Assembly: GCF_033097365.1 (NCBI RefSeq)
Contig: NZ_AP028461.1
Coordinates: forward strand, 10,629,501-10,693,500
Direction of reading: 5' to 3'
DNA length: 64,000 bases
DNA from: Actinoplanes sichuanensis
GTDB taxonomy: Bacteria; Actinomycetota; Actinomycetes; Mycobacteriales; Micromonosporaceae
Part shown: in pieces, positions 36,029 to 43,818 of the stretch
How the letters are laid out: each line of letters starts with the position of its first letter
How positions within the stretch are numbered: the stretch's first letter is position 1
Program-made: the position numbers and the translations under genes
Notes under the pieces: generated by a model
Databases searched by the model: none
What the model saw: the letters and a program-made list of their open reading frames with translations, nothing else
What the model was told of the DNA's origin: nothing

Positions 36029-38665
36029 TCGGCCCGGGCGAACGCTGAGGCCCAAGCCGCCATTGCCGACGGCGCGGTGAAGCGTGCTGAGACTGCGGAC
36101 GGAAACGCCGCTGGAGCGGCCGACGCAGCCTGGGACAAGGAAGCGGCGGCGGCGCAGGCGCGTGACGCCGCACTCGCCGCGGAACGTAACCGGCAGACAG
36201 CTGAAGCGAAGGCTCAGTTCGCCAAGGCGATGGTTGCCAAGACCGATAGCGAGGAGGCTCGCAACCAGGCCCAGGCGGCGGCGAATCAGGCGGACGCCGA
36301 ATTCCGGACGGCGGACGGCGCGTCCAAGTCGGCCCGGGGATACGCGAACACCGCGACCGGTGCGGCGGCGAACGCTCGTTCGGCTGCCACACAGGCCCAG
36401 CGTGCTGCGGACCGGGCTTGGGCGGCGGCCGAACAAGCACGTGCCGCTGCCGAGGCGGCGGACGCAGCAGCCGACAGGGCCGAAGCCTCAGCAAAGGCCA
36501 CGCATGCGGCCCGAGTGCAGGCGGACGCGAAAGCCTCTGTAGCGACCGCCCAGCAGATCAAGGCAGCCCAGGCCGCGACGACGGCGGTGAATCTAGCTCG
36601 GCAAGCGGCTGAAGAGGCGGTTCGTGCGCTGTGGGCAGCGGACCGTACCAGGGATGAGGCCGAGGCCGCCACGACCGAGGCCGTTGCCGCCGCCGCACAG
36701 GCGGACATCGCGATCCGTGCTGCCAACGCCGCTGCCGTGTCATCGGCGGGCATTGCGGATCCGCATGATGCGGCGCTGGCGATGGTCTCACCATTCACCG
36801 GAACCGACATCGACGCCGATTTCGTCAAGCTCGTTGCCGAGCAGGCCAAATCGATTGGTGAGGAGCAGGCGGCCGCGGCGGCAGCGCGGGCGCAGGAGGC
36901 GCTCACTGCGGCAGCCAAGGCCCAGCAGGCTGCCGAGCTGGCGAACGCACAAGTCAGGCCCGCCTATGTTGCCGCTGCGCAGGCCGCCAAGTCGGCGGCT
37001 GACGCGGCTCAGTCGGCAGCCGAGGCGAAAAAGTACGCCGCCCAGGCGGCCGTCGACGGCGCTGCCGCCCGTGCGGCAGCAGCTAGTGCCGCTCGCGCTG
37101 ACGCGCAAGCCAGAGCCGATGCCGCCGCAGCCCGGCAGGCGGCGAATGAAGCAGCCAATGATGCGTCGATAGCCGGACGCAGTGCTCAGCAGGCACAAAA
37201 CGATGCCGATGCAGCAAACAGTGCTGCCACTGCCGCGGAAAATGATGCAGCCGCTGCCCGCGGAGCCGCCGATCGAGCGGAAGCCTCCGCCGCCAAAGCG
37301 AAGAAGCTGGCGGAATCCGCTCAGGGGTATGCCGACAGCGCTGCTGATGCCGCAGCGAAGGCTTTGGAACATGCCGTCGAAGCGCAGAAGGCCTACGAGC
37401 GTGCCGAGGCCACTGATCGTGAAGAGCTCGAGAAGGCGTTGGAGAACGGCGCCAACCTGACTCCTGAGCAGGAGAAGACGTTCCTCGAGACGTTGAACCC
37501 GGACGAACGTGCGGATTACGAGGCAGCCAAGAAGGCGGCCGACCAGGGAGTAATCGACTTCATCAAGGAGAACGGGCTCGAGTTCCTCGGGGACCTGTTC
37601 CTCGGCGAGATCAAAGAATGTGTCACCAAGCCGAGTGTCGGCGCCTGTTTCTGGGCCGTCCTCGATCTGCTCCCCTGGGGCAAGCTCAAGAAGCTGGGCA
37701 ATGTCTGGGACCTCTACAAGAAGTACGAGAAGTTCTCCGAGGGGGTACAGAAGGCCCGTAGGAAGGTGGGTGAGCTCGTTGAGAAGTTCACGAGCAAGCC
37801 TTGCCTTGACAACAGCTTCCTGCCCGGCACTCCGGTACTACTTGCCGACGGCTCTACCCGTCCCATCGAGGATCTGACCGTCGGAGACCAGGTCCTGGCG
37901 ACCGACCCGGTCGGCGGACGCACCGAGGCCAAGCCGGTGACCGACACGATCGTCGGGAGCGGCGACAAGAAGCTGGTCGAAATCACCGTCGACGTGGACG
38001 GTGACCGTGGCGACGACACGGGAACCGTCACCGCAACACACAACCACCCCTTCTGGGTGCCCTCTCTGTCCGAATGGATCGACGCGGAGGATCTTGCTCC
38101 TCAGCAGTGGCTGCGGACCAGCGCAGGCACGTTGGTGCAGATCTCGGCCGTCCACCACAGCAGCGCGCAAGCGGTGGTTCACAACCTCACCGTCGCTGAC
38201 ATTCACACGTACTACGTGCTGGCCGGCAACACGCCGGTGCTGGTGCACAACTGTGACTTCTCGGATCGCGCCAAGGAGATCTGGGACGCGGAGCCGGACG
38301 AGTACATCAAGAAGAATGTCAGCACCATCGCTGTGATCCGGGCTGAAACACCTCTCGGCCCGGTGAACCTGATCGGTGCGAGTGGTGACGGATTCACGAA
38401 GGCTCAGATGTCTGTGCCGCTGAAGCCAGGCGAGATGCGTGTACCGAACATCCCTGGGACGGACGCCGAACAGAACATCTTCCTGTATATGCACGTCAAT
38501 GGCTACAAGCTGATAGCCGGTGGAACCTCCCGGAATGTGTGCCGCGCCAAGTGCCATGTCTGGGTCAAGAGGTTCGGCGGTGCGATGCAAGGCGAGGTGT
38601 ACCCTGGCGACGGCAAGAAGACGACGCGGCAGCGAAGTTTCGTCAAAGTAATTCTCGGGGGCTAG
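34493..38665 (+). CDS. Sec-exported polymorphic toxin 2: ALF-like repeats, coiled coil, Hint, deaminase-like tip
   Basis: 1,390 residues; GTG start with AGGA upstream and signal peptide KLTRLRVFLISSLAAAVVG. Layout equals toxin 1: ALF-like repeats about 75-300, Ala-rich coiled coil to about 990, conserved pre-Hint segment, Hint at 1106-1253 (NSFLPGTPVLLADGS, THNHPFW, VLVHNC). The tip (about 1254-1390) differs completely. It has D1324-A1325-E1326 in PGTDAEQNIF and C1350-R-A-K-C1354 after GGTSRN. This spacing and order fit the zinc-binding [HCD]xE...C-x(n)-C motifs of the deaminase superfamily toxins, suggesting nucleic-acid or nucleotide deamination; the three-residue C-C gap is atypical. DNA from about 36,030 on is less GC-rich than toxin 1. 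Confidence 0.85.
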   Translation: MKLTRLRVFLISSLAAAVVGAGLHAPPALAVDPTPAPTATASEEPGLELDIPELVTESWNGTTGVDTMAERWRKAVADVAEFTAEPEVREAALAALSTGDPVVIQKFATVDKPALDKQVAARKKQEAADDLAKIKALKGTGGPYFNAEVERVLAGTDSDRAAFLAYGAAIARDRDKKTGDDAAERAATLRERVRLIAAMAPAESNVKRAAEAAFAGDDNAVNAFLDGGYLTAARADAAEREQYLKDLEARNKAAEELTELAQKSARASEARRRLLVAHGEGVRALQQASNAMAAAANGARHSARVLARSGTAASKSSELASANAEVKRQLGYAQAAAREAGIAAQTAWTAADDLIDTGLEYGAEWAEIAQGMSDAAAAAVGATETAVHASDATVATNNAQGAQAQAEAHAAQAIKWREHAEEHARSAAKLAAAAAKQAAAAKTAAARAKKAREQAQAAEAKAWAEAEKTRRHRQEAEAQAAEAKRQRQIAQEQAALAAQHRAEAERQAAAARSARANAEAQAAIADGAVKRAETADGNAAGAADAAWDKEAAAAQARDAALAAERNRQTAEAKAQFAKAMVAKTDSEEARNQAQAAANQADAEFRTADGASKSARGYANTATGAAANARSAATQAQRAADRAWAAAEQARAAAEAADAAADRAEASAKATHAARVQADAKASVATAQQIKAAQAATTAVNLARQAAEEAVRALWAADRTRDEAEAATTEAVAAAAQADIAIRAANAAAVSSAGIADPHDAALAMVSPFTGTDIDADFVKLVAEQAKSIGEEQAAAAAARAQEALTAAAKAQQAAELANAQVRPAYVAAAQAAKSAADAAQSAAEAKKYAAQAAVDGAAARAAAASAARADAQARADAAAARQAANEAANDASIAGRSAQQAQNDADAANSAATAAENDAAAARGAADRAEASAAKAKKLAESAQGYADSAADAAAKALEHAVEAQKAYERAEATDREELEKALENGANLTPEQEKTFLETLNPDERADYEAAKKAADQGVIDFIKENGLEFLGDLFLGEIKECVTKPSVGACFWAVLDLLPWGKLKKLGNVWDLYKKYEKFSEGVQKARRKVGELVEKFTSKPCLDNSFLPGTPVLLADGSTRPIEDLTVGDQVLATDPVGGRTEAKPVTDTIVGSGDKKLVEITVDVDGDRGDDTGTVTATHNHPFWVPSLSEWIDAEDLAPQQWLRTSAGTLVQISAVHHSSAQAVVHNLTVADIHTYYVLAGNTPVLVHNCDFSDRAKEIWDAEPDEYIKKNVSTIAVIRAETPLGPVNLIGASGDGFTKAQMSVPLKPGEMRVPNIPGTDAEQNIFLYMHVNGYKLIAGGTSRNVCRAKCHVWVKRFGGAMQGEVYPGDGKKTTRQRSFVKVILGG

Positions 38666-38666
38666 G

Positions 38667-39218
38667 GTGCTCGTTGAAGCCGACACGATCGCCAGGCTGA
38701 ACCGATCTGATGCAGCGGTGCGCCGCGCATTCGTGGCGGGCTGTGCAGAACGGGTGGCTCAGATTTTCACCGGACTGCGCGGTCCTCAGATTTCGCGGTC
38801 GCTCGATGTGGAAACGTTTGTCAACGCCCTGTATTCGTTGTGGTCCGGTGTCTCGGTGACCACCTATAGCCGTCTACTGGAGCAGGTGGAAAGGTTCGAG
38901 GAGTTCGAGCCGTCGGAGGAGGGGATCTCGGATACCGCCGAGATCTACGCAATGTACTCGGCTCTGGCGTTGCGTTATGCGCTCGCCTGCGCGGCGAGCG
39001 ATGATCCGGAGTTCGCGGTCAAGTGCGGGCACGTGATGCTGACCGCGATGGAGCAGATGGACAGTGCAGTGCCGGGAAACTCGTTCGCCGAAGAAGAGCG
39101 TCGATTCCAGGCACGCGATCACGTGACGCGCGTCTACGAGGCAGAGGGGAGCGATCTCCGGGAGGAGTGTCAGGCCTCAGCCCGTAAGAGGTACGAAGCG
39201 CTGGCGGCAAGACTGTAG
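38667..39218 (+). CDS. candidate immunity protein for toxin 2
   Basis: 183 residues, GTG start one base after the toxin 2 stop, so translation is almost certainly coupled. Predicted mostly alpha-helical and acidic, no signal peptide. The segment FVAGCAERVAQIF...FVNALYSLWSGV recalls the DUF416-like cytosolic family used as immunity proteins elsewhere, but this is a weak resemblance by eye. Base composition is low for the window: sample lines at 38,821 and 38,941 count to 57% and 63% GC, and the toxin tip at 38,461 to 52%. Tip and immunity gene therefore look like a unit acquired together. Confidence 0.65.
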   Translation: MLVEADTIARLNRSDAAVRRAFVAGCAERVAQIFTGLRGPQISRSLDVETFVNALYSLWSGVSVTTYSRLLEQVERFEEFEPSEEGISDTAEIYAMYSALALRYALACAASDDPEFAVKCGHVMLTAMEQMDSAVPGNSFAEEERRFQARDHVTRVYEAEGSDLREECQASARKRYEALAARL

Positions 39219-39228
39219 GCGCACGATG

Positions 39229-39258
39229 GGCGTGGCTCGGTCATGGCCGGGCCACGCC
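39229..39258 (+). terminator. hairpin after the toxin 2 immunity gene
   Basis: GGCGTGGC pairs with GCCACGCC and the inner TCGG/CCGG extends the stem to 12 bp. No T-run. Confidence 0.5.
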
Positions 39259-39621
39259 TGCTGCTCTGCAGAAAAGTATGTGGTCGGTGTGGCCTGTCCG
39301 GCGAGACGGTCGCCTCCTCCGCGATGAAAGTGCGGCGACACGCGGGGCGCGCGGCTTGCGCGTCATAAGTCCGTCTCGCTAGCGTTGTCCCCCAAGCCGC
39401 ACGTCTCGTACGGGCCTGTCTTCGGGTGATGGTGTCCGTTTCCGGGACGAGCGGTGCGTATCCCGGCGGGACTTCTCGTCGCTACAGCCCCCGTGACCGT
39501 TTGCCGCGGTCCGGGGGCTGTTCGCATTCCTCGGCTGTTCATCTGATGGGACTCCCGTACCGGTGATCGGGACGGGCGGGTAGCCTGGCCAGGGTTTACC
39601 AGAAACGTTGGGGGAGTTGAC
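39259..39621 (+). promoter_or_regulatory. leuB leader region with possible attenuation signals
   Basis: No solid gene. A GTG-initiated frame at 39454-39546 has CTT-CTC-GTC (Leu-Leu-Val) as codons 7-9. It runs into a strong hairpin at 39484-39521 (ACAGCCCCCG / CGGGGGCTGT with inner GACCG/CGGTC). That layout could couple leuB expression to Leu supply, but the hairpin has no T-run, so this is weaker than the ilvB and cimA leaders. The region also contains the leuB promoter and marks the right edge of the toxin island. Confidence 0.35.
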
Positions 39622-40653
39622 GTGAGCGTGGCGCGGATCGCGGTTGTCGGCGGCGACGGCATCGGTACCGAGGTGACCGCTCAGGCTCGCAAGGTCATCG
39701 ACGCCGTGCTCCCCGGAGTCGTCTACAACGAGTATGACCTGGGCGCCCGCCTCTACAACCGCACCGGCGAGGTGCTGCCGCAGTCGGTCGAGGACGAGCT
39801 GGCCGGCCACGACGCGATCCTGCTGGGCGCCATCGGTGACCCGAGTGTCCCGCCGGGCGTTCTGGAGCGCGGCCTGCTGCTGAAGCTCCGTTTCGACTTC
39901 GACCAGTATGTGAACCTCCGCCCGTCGAAGCTGTGGCCCGGCACGTCGAGCCCGCTGGCCGGCGTGAAGCCCGGCGAGATCGACCTGGTCGTGGTCCGGG
40001 AGGGCACCGAGGGCCTCTACGTCGGCGCCGGTGGCGTGCTGCACAAGAACACGCCCGCCGAGATCGCGACCGAGGAGAGCCTGAACACGCGGCACGGTGT
40101 CGAGCGGGTCATCCGTGACGCGTTCGCCCGCGCGCAGCGCCGCGACCGCCGCCACGTCACCCTGGTGCACAAGACCAACGTGCTGACCCACGCCGGCAAC
40201 CTGTGGTCGCGGGCGTTCGCCGCCGTCGCGTCCGAGTACCCCGAGGTCACCACCGAGTACCAGCACGTCGACGCGGCCAGCATGTTCCTGGTGACGAACC
40301 CGCAGCGATACGACGTCGTGGTGACCGACAACCTCTTCGGTGACATCCTCACCGACATCGCCGCGGCCGTGACCGGCGGCATCGGCATGGCGGCCAGCGG
40401 CTCCGTCAACCCGGAGCGCATCTACCCGTCGACGTTCGAGCCCGTGCACGGCTCCGCGCCGGACATCGCCGGCAAGGGCATCGCCGACCCGGCGGCCGCC
40501 ATCCTGTCCGCGGCCCTGCTGCTGGAGCACCTGGGCAAGCTGGACGAGGCCCGTCGAGTAACCGAGGCGGTCGCGGCCGAGGTCGCGTCCCGCACGCCGG
40601 GCGCGCCGCTGCGTACCGCCGAAGTCGGCGACCGCGTCGCCGCAGCCGTCTGA
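39622..40653 (+). CDS. leuB: 3-isopropylmalate dehydrogenase
   Basis: Oxidatively decarboxylates 3-isopropylmalate in leucine synthesis. The 343-residue protein has the actinobacterial short form: N-terminal [11 protein letters not shown], divalent-metal/substrate motif [20 protein letters not shown] (about residues 235-254), and NAD-specific [18 protein letters not shown]. The GTG start follows GGGGGAG. In mycobacteria leuB lies next to serA; here about 21 kb of ALF/toxin DNA lies between them. Confidence 0.96.
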   Translation: MSVARIAVVGGDGIGTEVTAQARKVIDAVLPGVVYNEYDLGARLYNRTGEVLPQSVEDELAGHDAILLGAIGDPSVPPGVLERGLLLKLRFDFDQYVNLRPSKLWPGTSSPLAGVKPGEIDLVVVREGTEGLYVGAGGVLHKNTPAEIATEESLNTRHGVERVIRDAFARAQRRDRRHVTLVHKTNVLTHAGNLWSRAFAAVASEYPEVTTEYQHVDAASMFLVTNPQRYDVVVTDNLFGDILTDIAAAVTGGIGMAASGSVNPERIYPSTFEPVHGSAPDIAGKGIADPAAAILSAALLLEHLGKLDEARRVTEAVAAEVASRTPGAPLRTAEVGDRVAAAV

Positions 40654-40694
40654 CCGGCCGGTCTCGTCACTCAGCCCTACGGGGCTGCTCACCC

Positions 40695-40712
40695 ATGGTC
40701 ATTATTTTTTAA
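40695..40712 (+). CDS. possible ilvE leader peptide MVIIF
   Basis: ATG-GTC-ATT-ATT-TTT-TAA reads Met-Val-Ile-Ile-Phe in the gap between leuB and ilvE. Three of four codons after the start are BCAA codons, and Phe is also an aminotransferase product. A GGGGCAC/GTGCCCC hairpin (40735-40753) follows. There is no T-run terminator and no clear Shine-Dalgarno, so this may be chance in an AT-rich promoter. Confidence 0.3.
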   Translation: MVIIF

Positions 40713-40797
40713 CGACCGTTCGGGGTAAATTCATGGGGCACTGCGGGTGCCCCCACGCATGCTTCCATTCTTCGTGCAGAAAGCAGGTCCACCTGTC

Positions 40798-41895
40798 ATG
40801 AGCGGTGGTGACCACCTCGATTTCGAGATCCGTCCGAACCCGGCACCCGTCAGCGACGCGGACCGCGCCGCACTGCTGGCCAGCCCCGGTTTCGGCCGCA
40901 TCTTCACCGACCACATGGTCACGGTGCGCTACGCCGACGGCAAAGGCTGGTATGAGCCGCGCGTCGAGGCCCGCGGGCCGATCCCGATGGACCCGGCGAG
41001 TGCCGTCCTGCACTACGCGCAGGAGATCTTCGAGGGTCTTAAGGCGTATACGACACCCGACGGTGGGGTCGCGATGTTCCGCCCGGACGCGAACGCGAAC
41101 CGGTTCAACCAGTCCGCGGCGCGGATGGCGATGCCGGCTCTGCCGGTGGAGACGTTCCTCCAGTCCCTCCACGAGATCATCAAGATCGACCGGAACTGGA
41201 TCCCCGAGGACCCGGAGGGCAGCCTCTACCTGCGCCCGTTCGCCTACGCGAGCGAGGTGTTCCTCGGTGTCCGCCCGGCCAACGAGTACCTCTACCTGGT
41301 CATCGCCTCCCCGGTCGGGCCGTACTTCTCCGGCGGCGTCAAGCCGGTCAGCATCTGGGTGACGCCCGACTTCACCCGCGCGGCGCCCGGCGGCACCGGC
41401 GCGGCCAAGTGCGGCGGCAACTACGCGGCCGGTCTCTCGGCCCAGGCCGAGGCCTCCGAGCACGGCTGCGACCAGGTCGTCTACCTCGACGCGGTGGAGC
41501 GCAAGTACATCGACGAGCTGGGCGGCATGAACGTCTTCCTCGTCCTCGACGACGGCAGCCTGATCACCCCGCCGCTGACCGGCACGATCCTGCCGGGCAT
41601 CACCCGCGACTCGGTGATCAAGCTGGCCGAGCGCGCCGGCCGCAAGGTCGAGGAGCGCCCGATCAGCCTTCAGGAGTGGCGCGAGGGCGCGGCGTCCGGC
41701 CGGGTCCGCGAGGCTTTCGCCTGCGGCACCGCCGCCGTGATCACCCCGATCGGCACGATCAAGAGCGAAGACGGCGACTTCACCGTCGCCGACGGCGGCT
41801 CCGGCGAGGTCACCATGGCCATCCGCAAGGAACTCGTCGACATTCAGCGAGGCCGAGCCGAAGACCCCTTCGGCTGGGTCCATCGAGTCCTTTAA
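40798..41895 (+). CDS. ilvE: branched-chain amino acid aminotransferase
   Basis: PLP enzyme that performs the last transamination of Val, Leu and Ile synthesis. 365 residues, fold-type IV. The PLP lysine is K204 in GGTGAAKCGGNYA, and EIFEGLKAY is the conserved N-terminal motif. The ATG within GTCATGAGCGG is chosen over an upstream in-frame ATG because homologues begin near here. It follows leuB by 144 bases and ends at a hairpin terminator. Confidence 0.95.
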   Translation: MSGGDHLDFEIRPNPAPVSDADRAALLASPGFGRIFTDHMVTVRYADGKGWYEPRVEARGPIPMDPASAVLHYAQEIFEGLKAYTTPDGGVAMFRPDANANRFNQSAARMAMPALPVETFLQSLHEIIKIDRNWIPEDPEGSLYLRPFAYASEVFLGVRPANEYLYLVIASPVGPYFSGGVKPVSIWVTPDFTRAAPGGTGAAKCGGNYAAGLSAQAEASEHGCDQVVYLDAVERKYIDELGGMNVFLVLDDGSLITPPLTGTILPGITRDSVIKLAERAGRKVEERPISLQEWREGAASGRVREAFACGTAAVITPIGTIKSEDGDFTVADGGSGEVTMAIRKELVDIQRGRAEDPFGWVHRVL

Positions 41896-41909
41896 ACCCT
41901 TCGGCGGTA

Positions 41910-41941
41910 CGGGTGGGAGCACCCACAAACGCACCCACCCG
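41910..41941 (+). terminator. hairpin terminator after ilvE
   Basis: Perfect 8-bp stem CGGGTGGG / CCCACCCG with a 16-base loop, 14 bases past the stop. Confidence 0.45.
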
Positions 41942-42030
41942 TCCCGAACTACGCCGCAAGCAATGCGCCACGTCCGAGTCGAAACGCGCCCGCCGGGCTG
42001 ATGCGTCCCTGACCACTCAGCGGCCGGCCG

Positions 42031-42825
42031 TCATCCGGCGAGTGATCCACCCAGGTCCTCGATGCGCTCGGCGACAGCTGCCCGCTGGATCCACTGATCG
42101 AGCTGTTCGAGGTCGGTGCAGGCGGTGATCGTCGCGCGCGCTTCGTCGGAGACCTCGATGCCCCGTGCGGTCAGGACCGTGATGAGCGAGCGCGCCTCAC
42201 CCTCCGCCATGCCTTCGGCGTGTTGCTGCCGTGCCCAGTCGCTGAAGTATCGGTCTTTGGTGGTGCTCACAAGATCCTCCAGAAGCTTGCGGGATGCTGC
42301 CGGTAGTACCCCACGCACAAAGTCATGGTAGATGCCGGCCTGGGCGGAATCGATCGCCTCGAGGGCTGCGAACAGGGCCTCGAACAGCGGAATCGGGTTG
42401 GAACGGTTCGCGTGGGCGAGCGTGGACAGTACGGTCAGCTCGGGTAACCGCCGGGCGGTTTCCGGATCGGTGATGACCGGCGTCTGGGCTGGACCGAAGG
42501 CCACCGGATGGATCGTCGACTGCGAGAGACTGATGACGATGGGCGAGGCGGCCCAATCTGCCACCTTCTGGTCGGGGCAGACGACCAGCAGATCGACTCG
42601 GCAACCCAGGCGGGCGTGCAGGCTCGCGACGTAGGCGGGCCAACTTCGTCGTTTCTTCTTGTCGACGCGTCGTTGGACCTCGACCACGACCGCGAAGACG
42701 ATCTCGCCCATCCGGGTCAGGGTGACCACGGCGTCGGCTCGGTATTCCGTTGGGGCTACGTCTGTCAGGTCGGCTGAGGCCAGGTGGGCCTCGTCGTAGG
42801 CGGGGAGGGTGTCGGATTGTCGTAC
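42031..42825 (-). pseudogene. N-terminally truncated Rpn/PD-(D/E)XK-like protein
   Basis: The frame encodes about 264 residues of a family common in actinobacteria (LPAYDEAHLASADLTDVAPT onward) related to Rpn recombination-promoting nucleases. The Asp in EYRADAVV and the ExQ in VVVEVQ fit a PD-(D/E)XK active site. Homologues normally start about 40-50 residues earlier, but here the frame runs straight into the 3' end of the phosphatase gene. There is no ATG/GTG before the conserved core; the first are inside it (DAVVTLTRM). It looks 5'-truncated and probably not functional, unless it starts internally. A C-terminal fragment of the same family lies at 48329-48610. Confidence 0.65.
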
Positions 42826-42827
42826 CC

Positions 42828-43574
42828 CTAGATGTCGGTGAGCATGTGCGACCGCAAGGCATGCAGCTCGTCGTCGGTCAGGCCGATCTCCTTGATGTAG
42901 GCCTCGACCGAGCCGTGCAGGGCGCGGAGGTCGTCCAGGAAGAGCTGCATCGCCTCGGCCGGGGAGTCGAACATGTGCTCGTTGCCCTTGACCGCCTCCG
43001 GAGCGGCCCGCATCAGGTACTCGGTGAGCGGCCGCATCGCCTCGGTGGTCAGGGCATAGTCGGCGGCGATGTCCTCGTCGGACACCCCGAGCAGGGACAG
43101 CGTCAGCGCGCAGACCGTGCCGGTCCGGTCCTTTCCGGCCATGCAGTGCACCACGACCGGGGCGGCCTCGGCGTTCGCGATGACCCGCAGCGAATCGGCG
43201 ATGCCCTCGCGGCCGTCCTCGGCGAAGTTGAGGTAGCGGTCGGCCAGCCAGCGCTCGTGGAGGATGTCGTCGGTGTGCGCGATCTCCTCCCAGTCGACAT
43301 GCCGGATCACCAGGTTGCGGTAGTCGACGCCGTGTTCCTCGGGCACCCGGCCGAACTTCTGCACCTCGAACTCGCGGCGCAGGTCGATGACGGTACGGAT
43401 GCCGAGGGCGGCGAACGCCTCGCCGTCGGCCTCGTGCATCCGGTGCAGCGAGTCGGCCCGGAACAACCGCCGCCAGCGGACCCGCCGCCCGTCGAGGCCG
43501 GCGTAACCGCCGACGTCCCGGAAGTTGTAGGCCTTCGTGAACGGGAGACTTCGTGAATACGATTCGGCGACCAC
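42828..43574 (-). CDS. tyrosine/dual-specificity protein phosphatase (MptpB-like)
   Basis: 248 residues from a GTG start. The P-loop HCMAGKDRTG has nucleophile C144 and R150, and the N-terminus carries the NFRDVGGY motif typical of this bacterial phosphatase family. No signal peptide is visible; the M. tuberculosis homologue PtpB is nevertheless secreted, so location is open. It stands between the truncated Rpn frame and the divergent cimA leader. Substrate unknown; lipid phosphates are possible for the family. Confidence 0.88.
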   Translation of the reverse strand: MVAESYSRSLPFTKAYNFRDVGGYAGLDGRRVRWRRLFRADSLHRMHEADGEAFAALGIRTVIDLRREFEVQKFGRVPEEHGVDYRNLVIRHVDWEEIAHTDDILHERWLADRYLNFAEDGREGIADSLRVIANAEAAPVVVHCMAGKDRTGTVCALTLSLLGVSDEDIAADYALTTEAMRPLTEYLMRAAPEAVKGNEHMFDSPAEAMQLFLDDLRALHGSVEAYIKEIGLTDDELHALRSHMLTDI

Positions 43575-43677
43575 GTTCCCAACCTAACCGGCGCCGGCGA
43601 CCACTCGGCCGGTCGAATTCGTCACTCTCGCCGTCCCAGCCAGTGGATTTCGGTCTCATCTCGTGGCATCGCGTGGC

Positions 43678-43722
43678 ATGCTTCGGATCGTGACCCGCTC
43701 CGTGCTGATTATTCGCACCTAG
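43678..43722 (+). CDS. cimA attenuator leader peptide MLRIVTRSVLIIRT
   Basis: A 14-residue frame rich in control codons: Ile-Val early, then GTG-CTG-ATT-ATT (Val-Leu-Ile-Ile) four codons before the stop. It is followed by two stems, the second an intrinsic terminator, ahead of cimA, which feeds 2-oxobutyrate to isoleucine. This is a clear ribosome-mediated attenuator layout. Confidence 0.78.
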   Translation: MLRIVTRSVLIIRT

Positions 43723-43750
43723 CGCGCCGGCTGACTCTCCGCCGACGCGC
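43722..43750 (+). promoter_or_regulatory. cimA attenuator upstream stem
   Basis: GCGCGCCGGC pairs with GCCGACGCGC (one mismatch). It begins at the leader stop codon, so a stalled ribosome would disrupt it. Confidence 0.6.
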
Positions 43751-43780
43751 AGACCTCCCGCATCCGCGGGGGGTCTTTTT
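43751..43780 (+). terminator. cimA attenuator terminator
   Basis: AGACCTCCCGC pairs with GCGGGGGGTCT (one G-U) and runs into five T residues. Confidence 0.82.
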
Positions 43781-43818
43781 GTTGTGCTTGGCGGTGACCG
43801 ATCGAAAGGACTTCCCCG

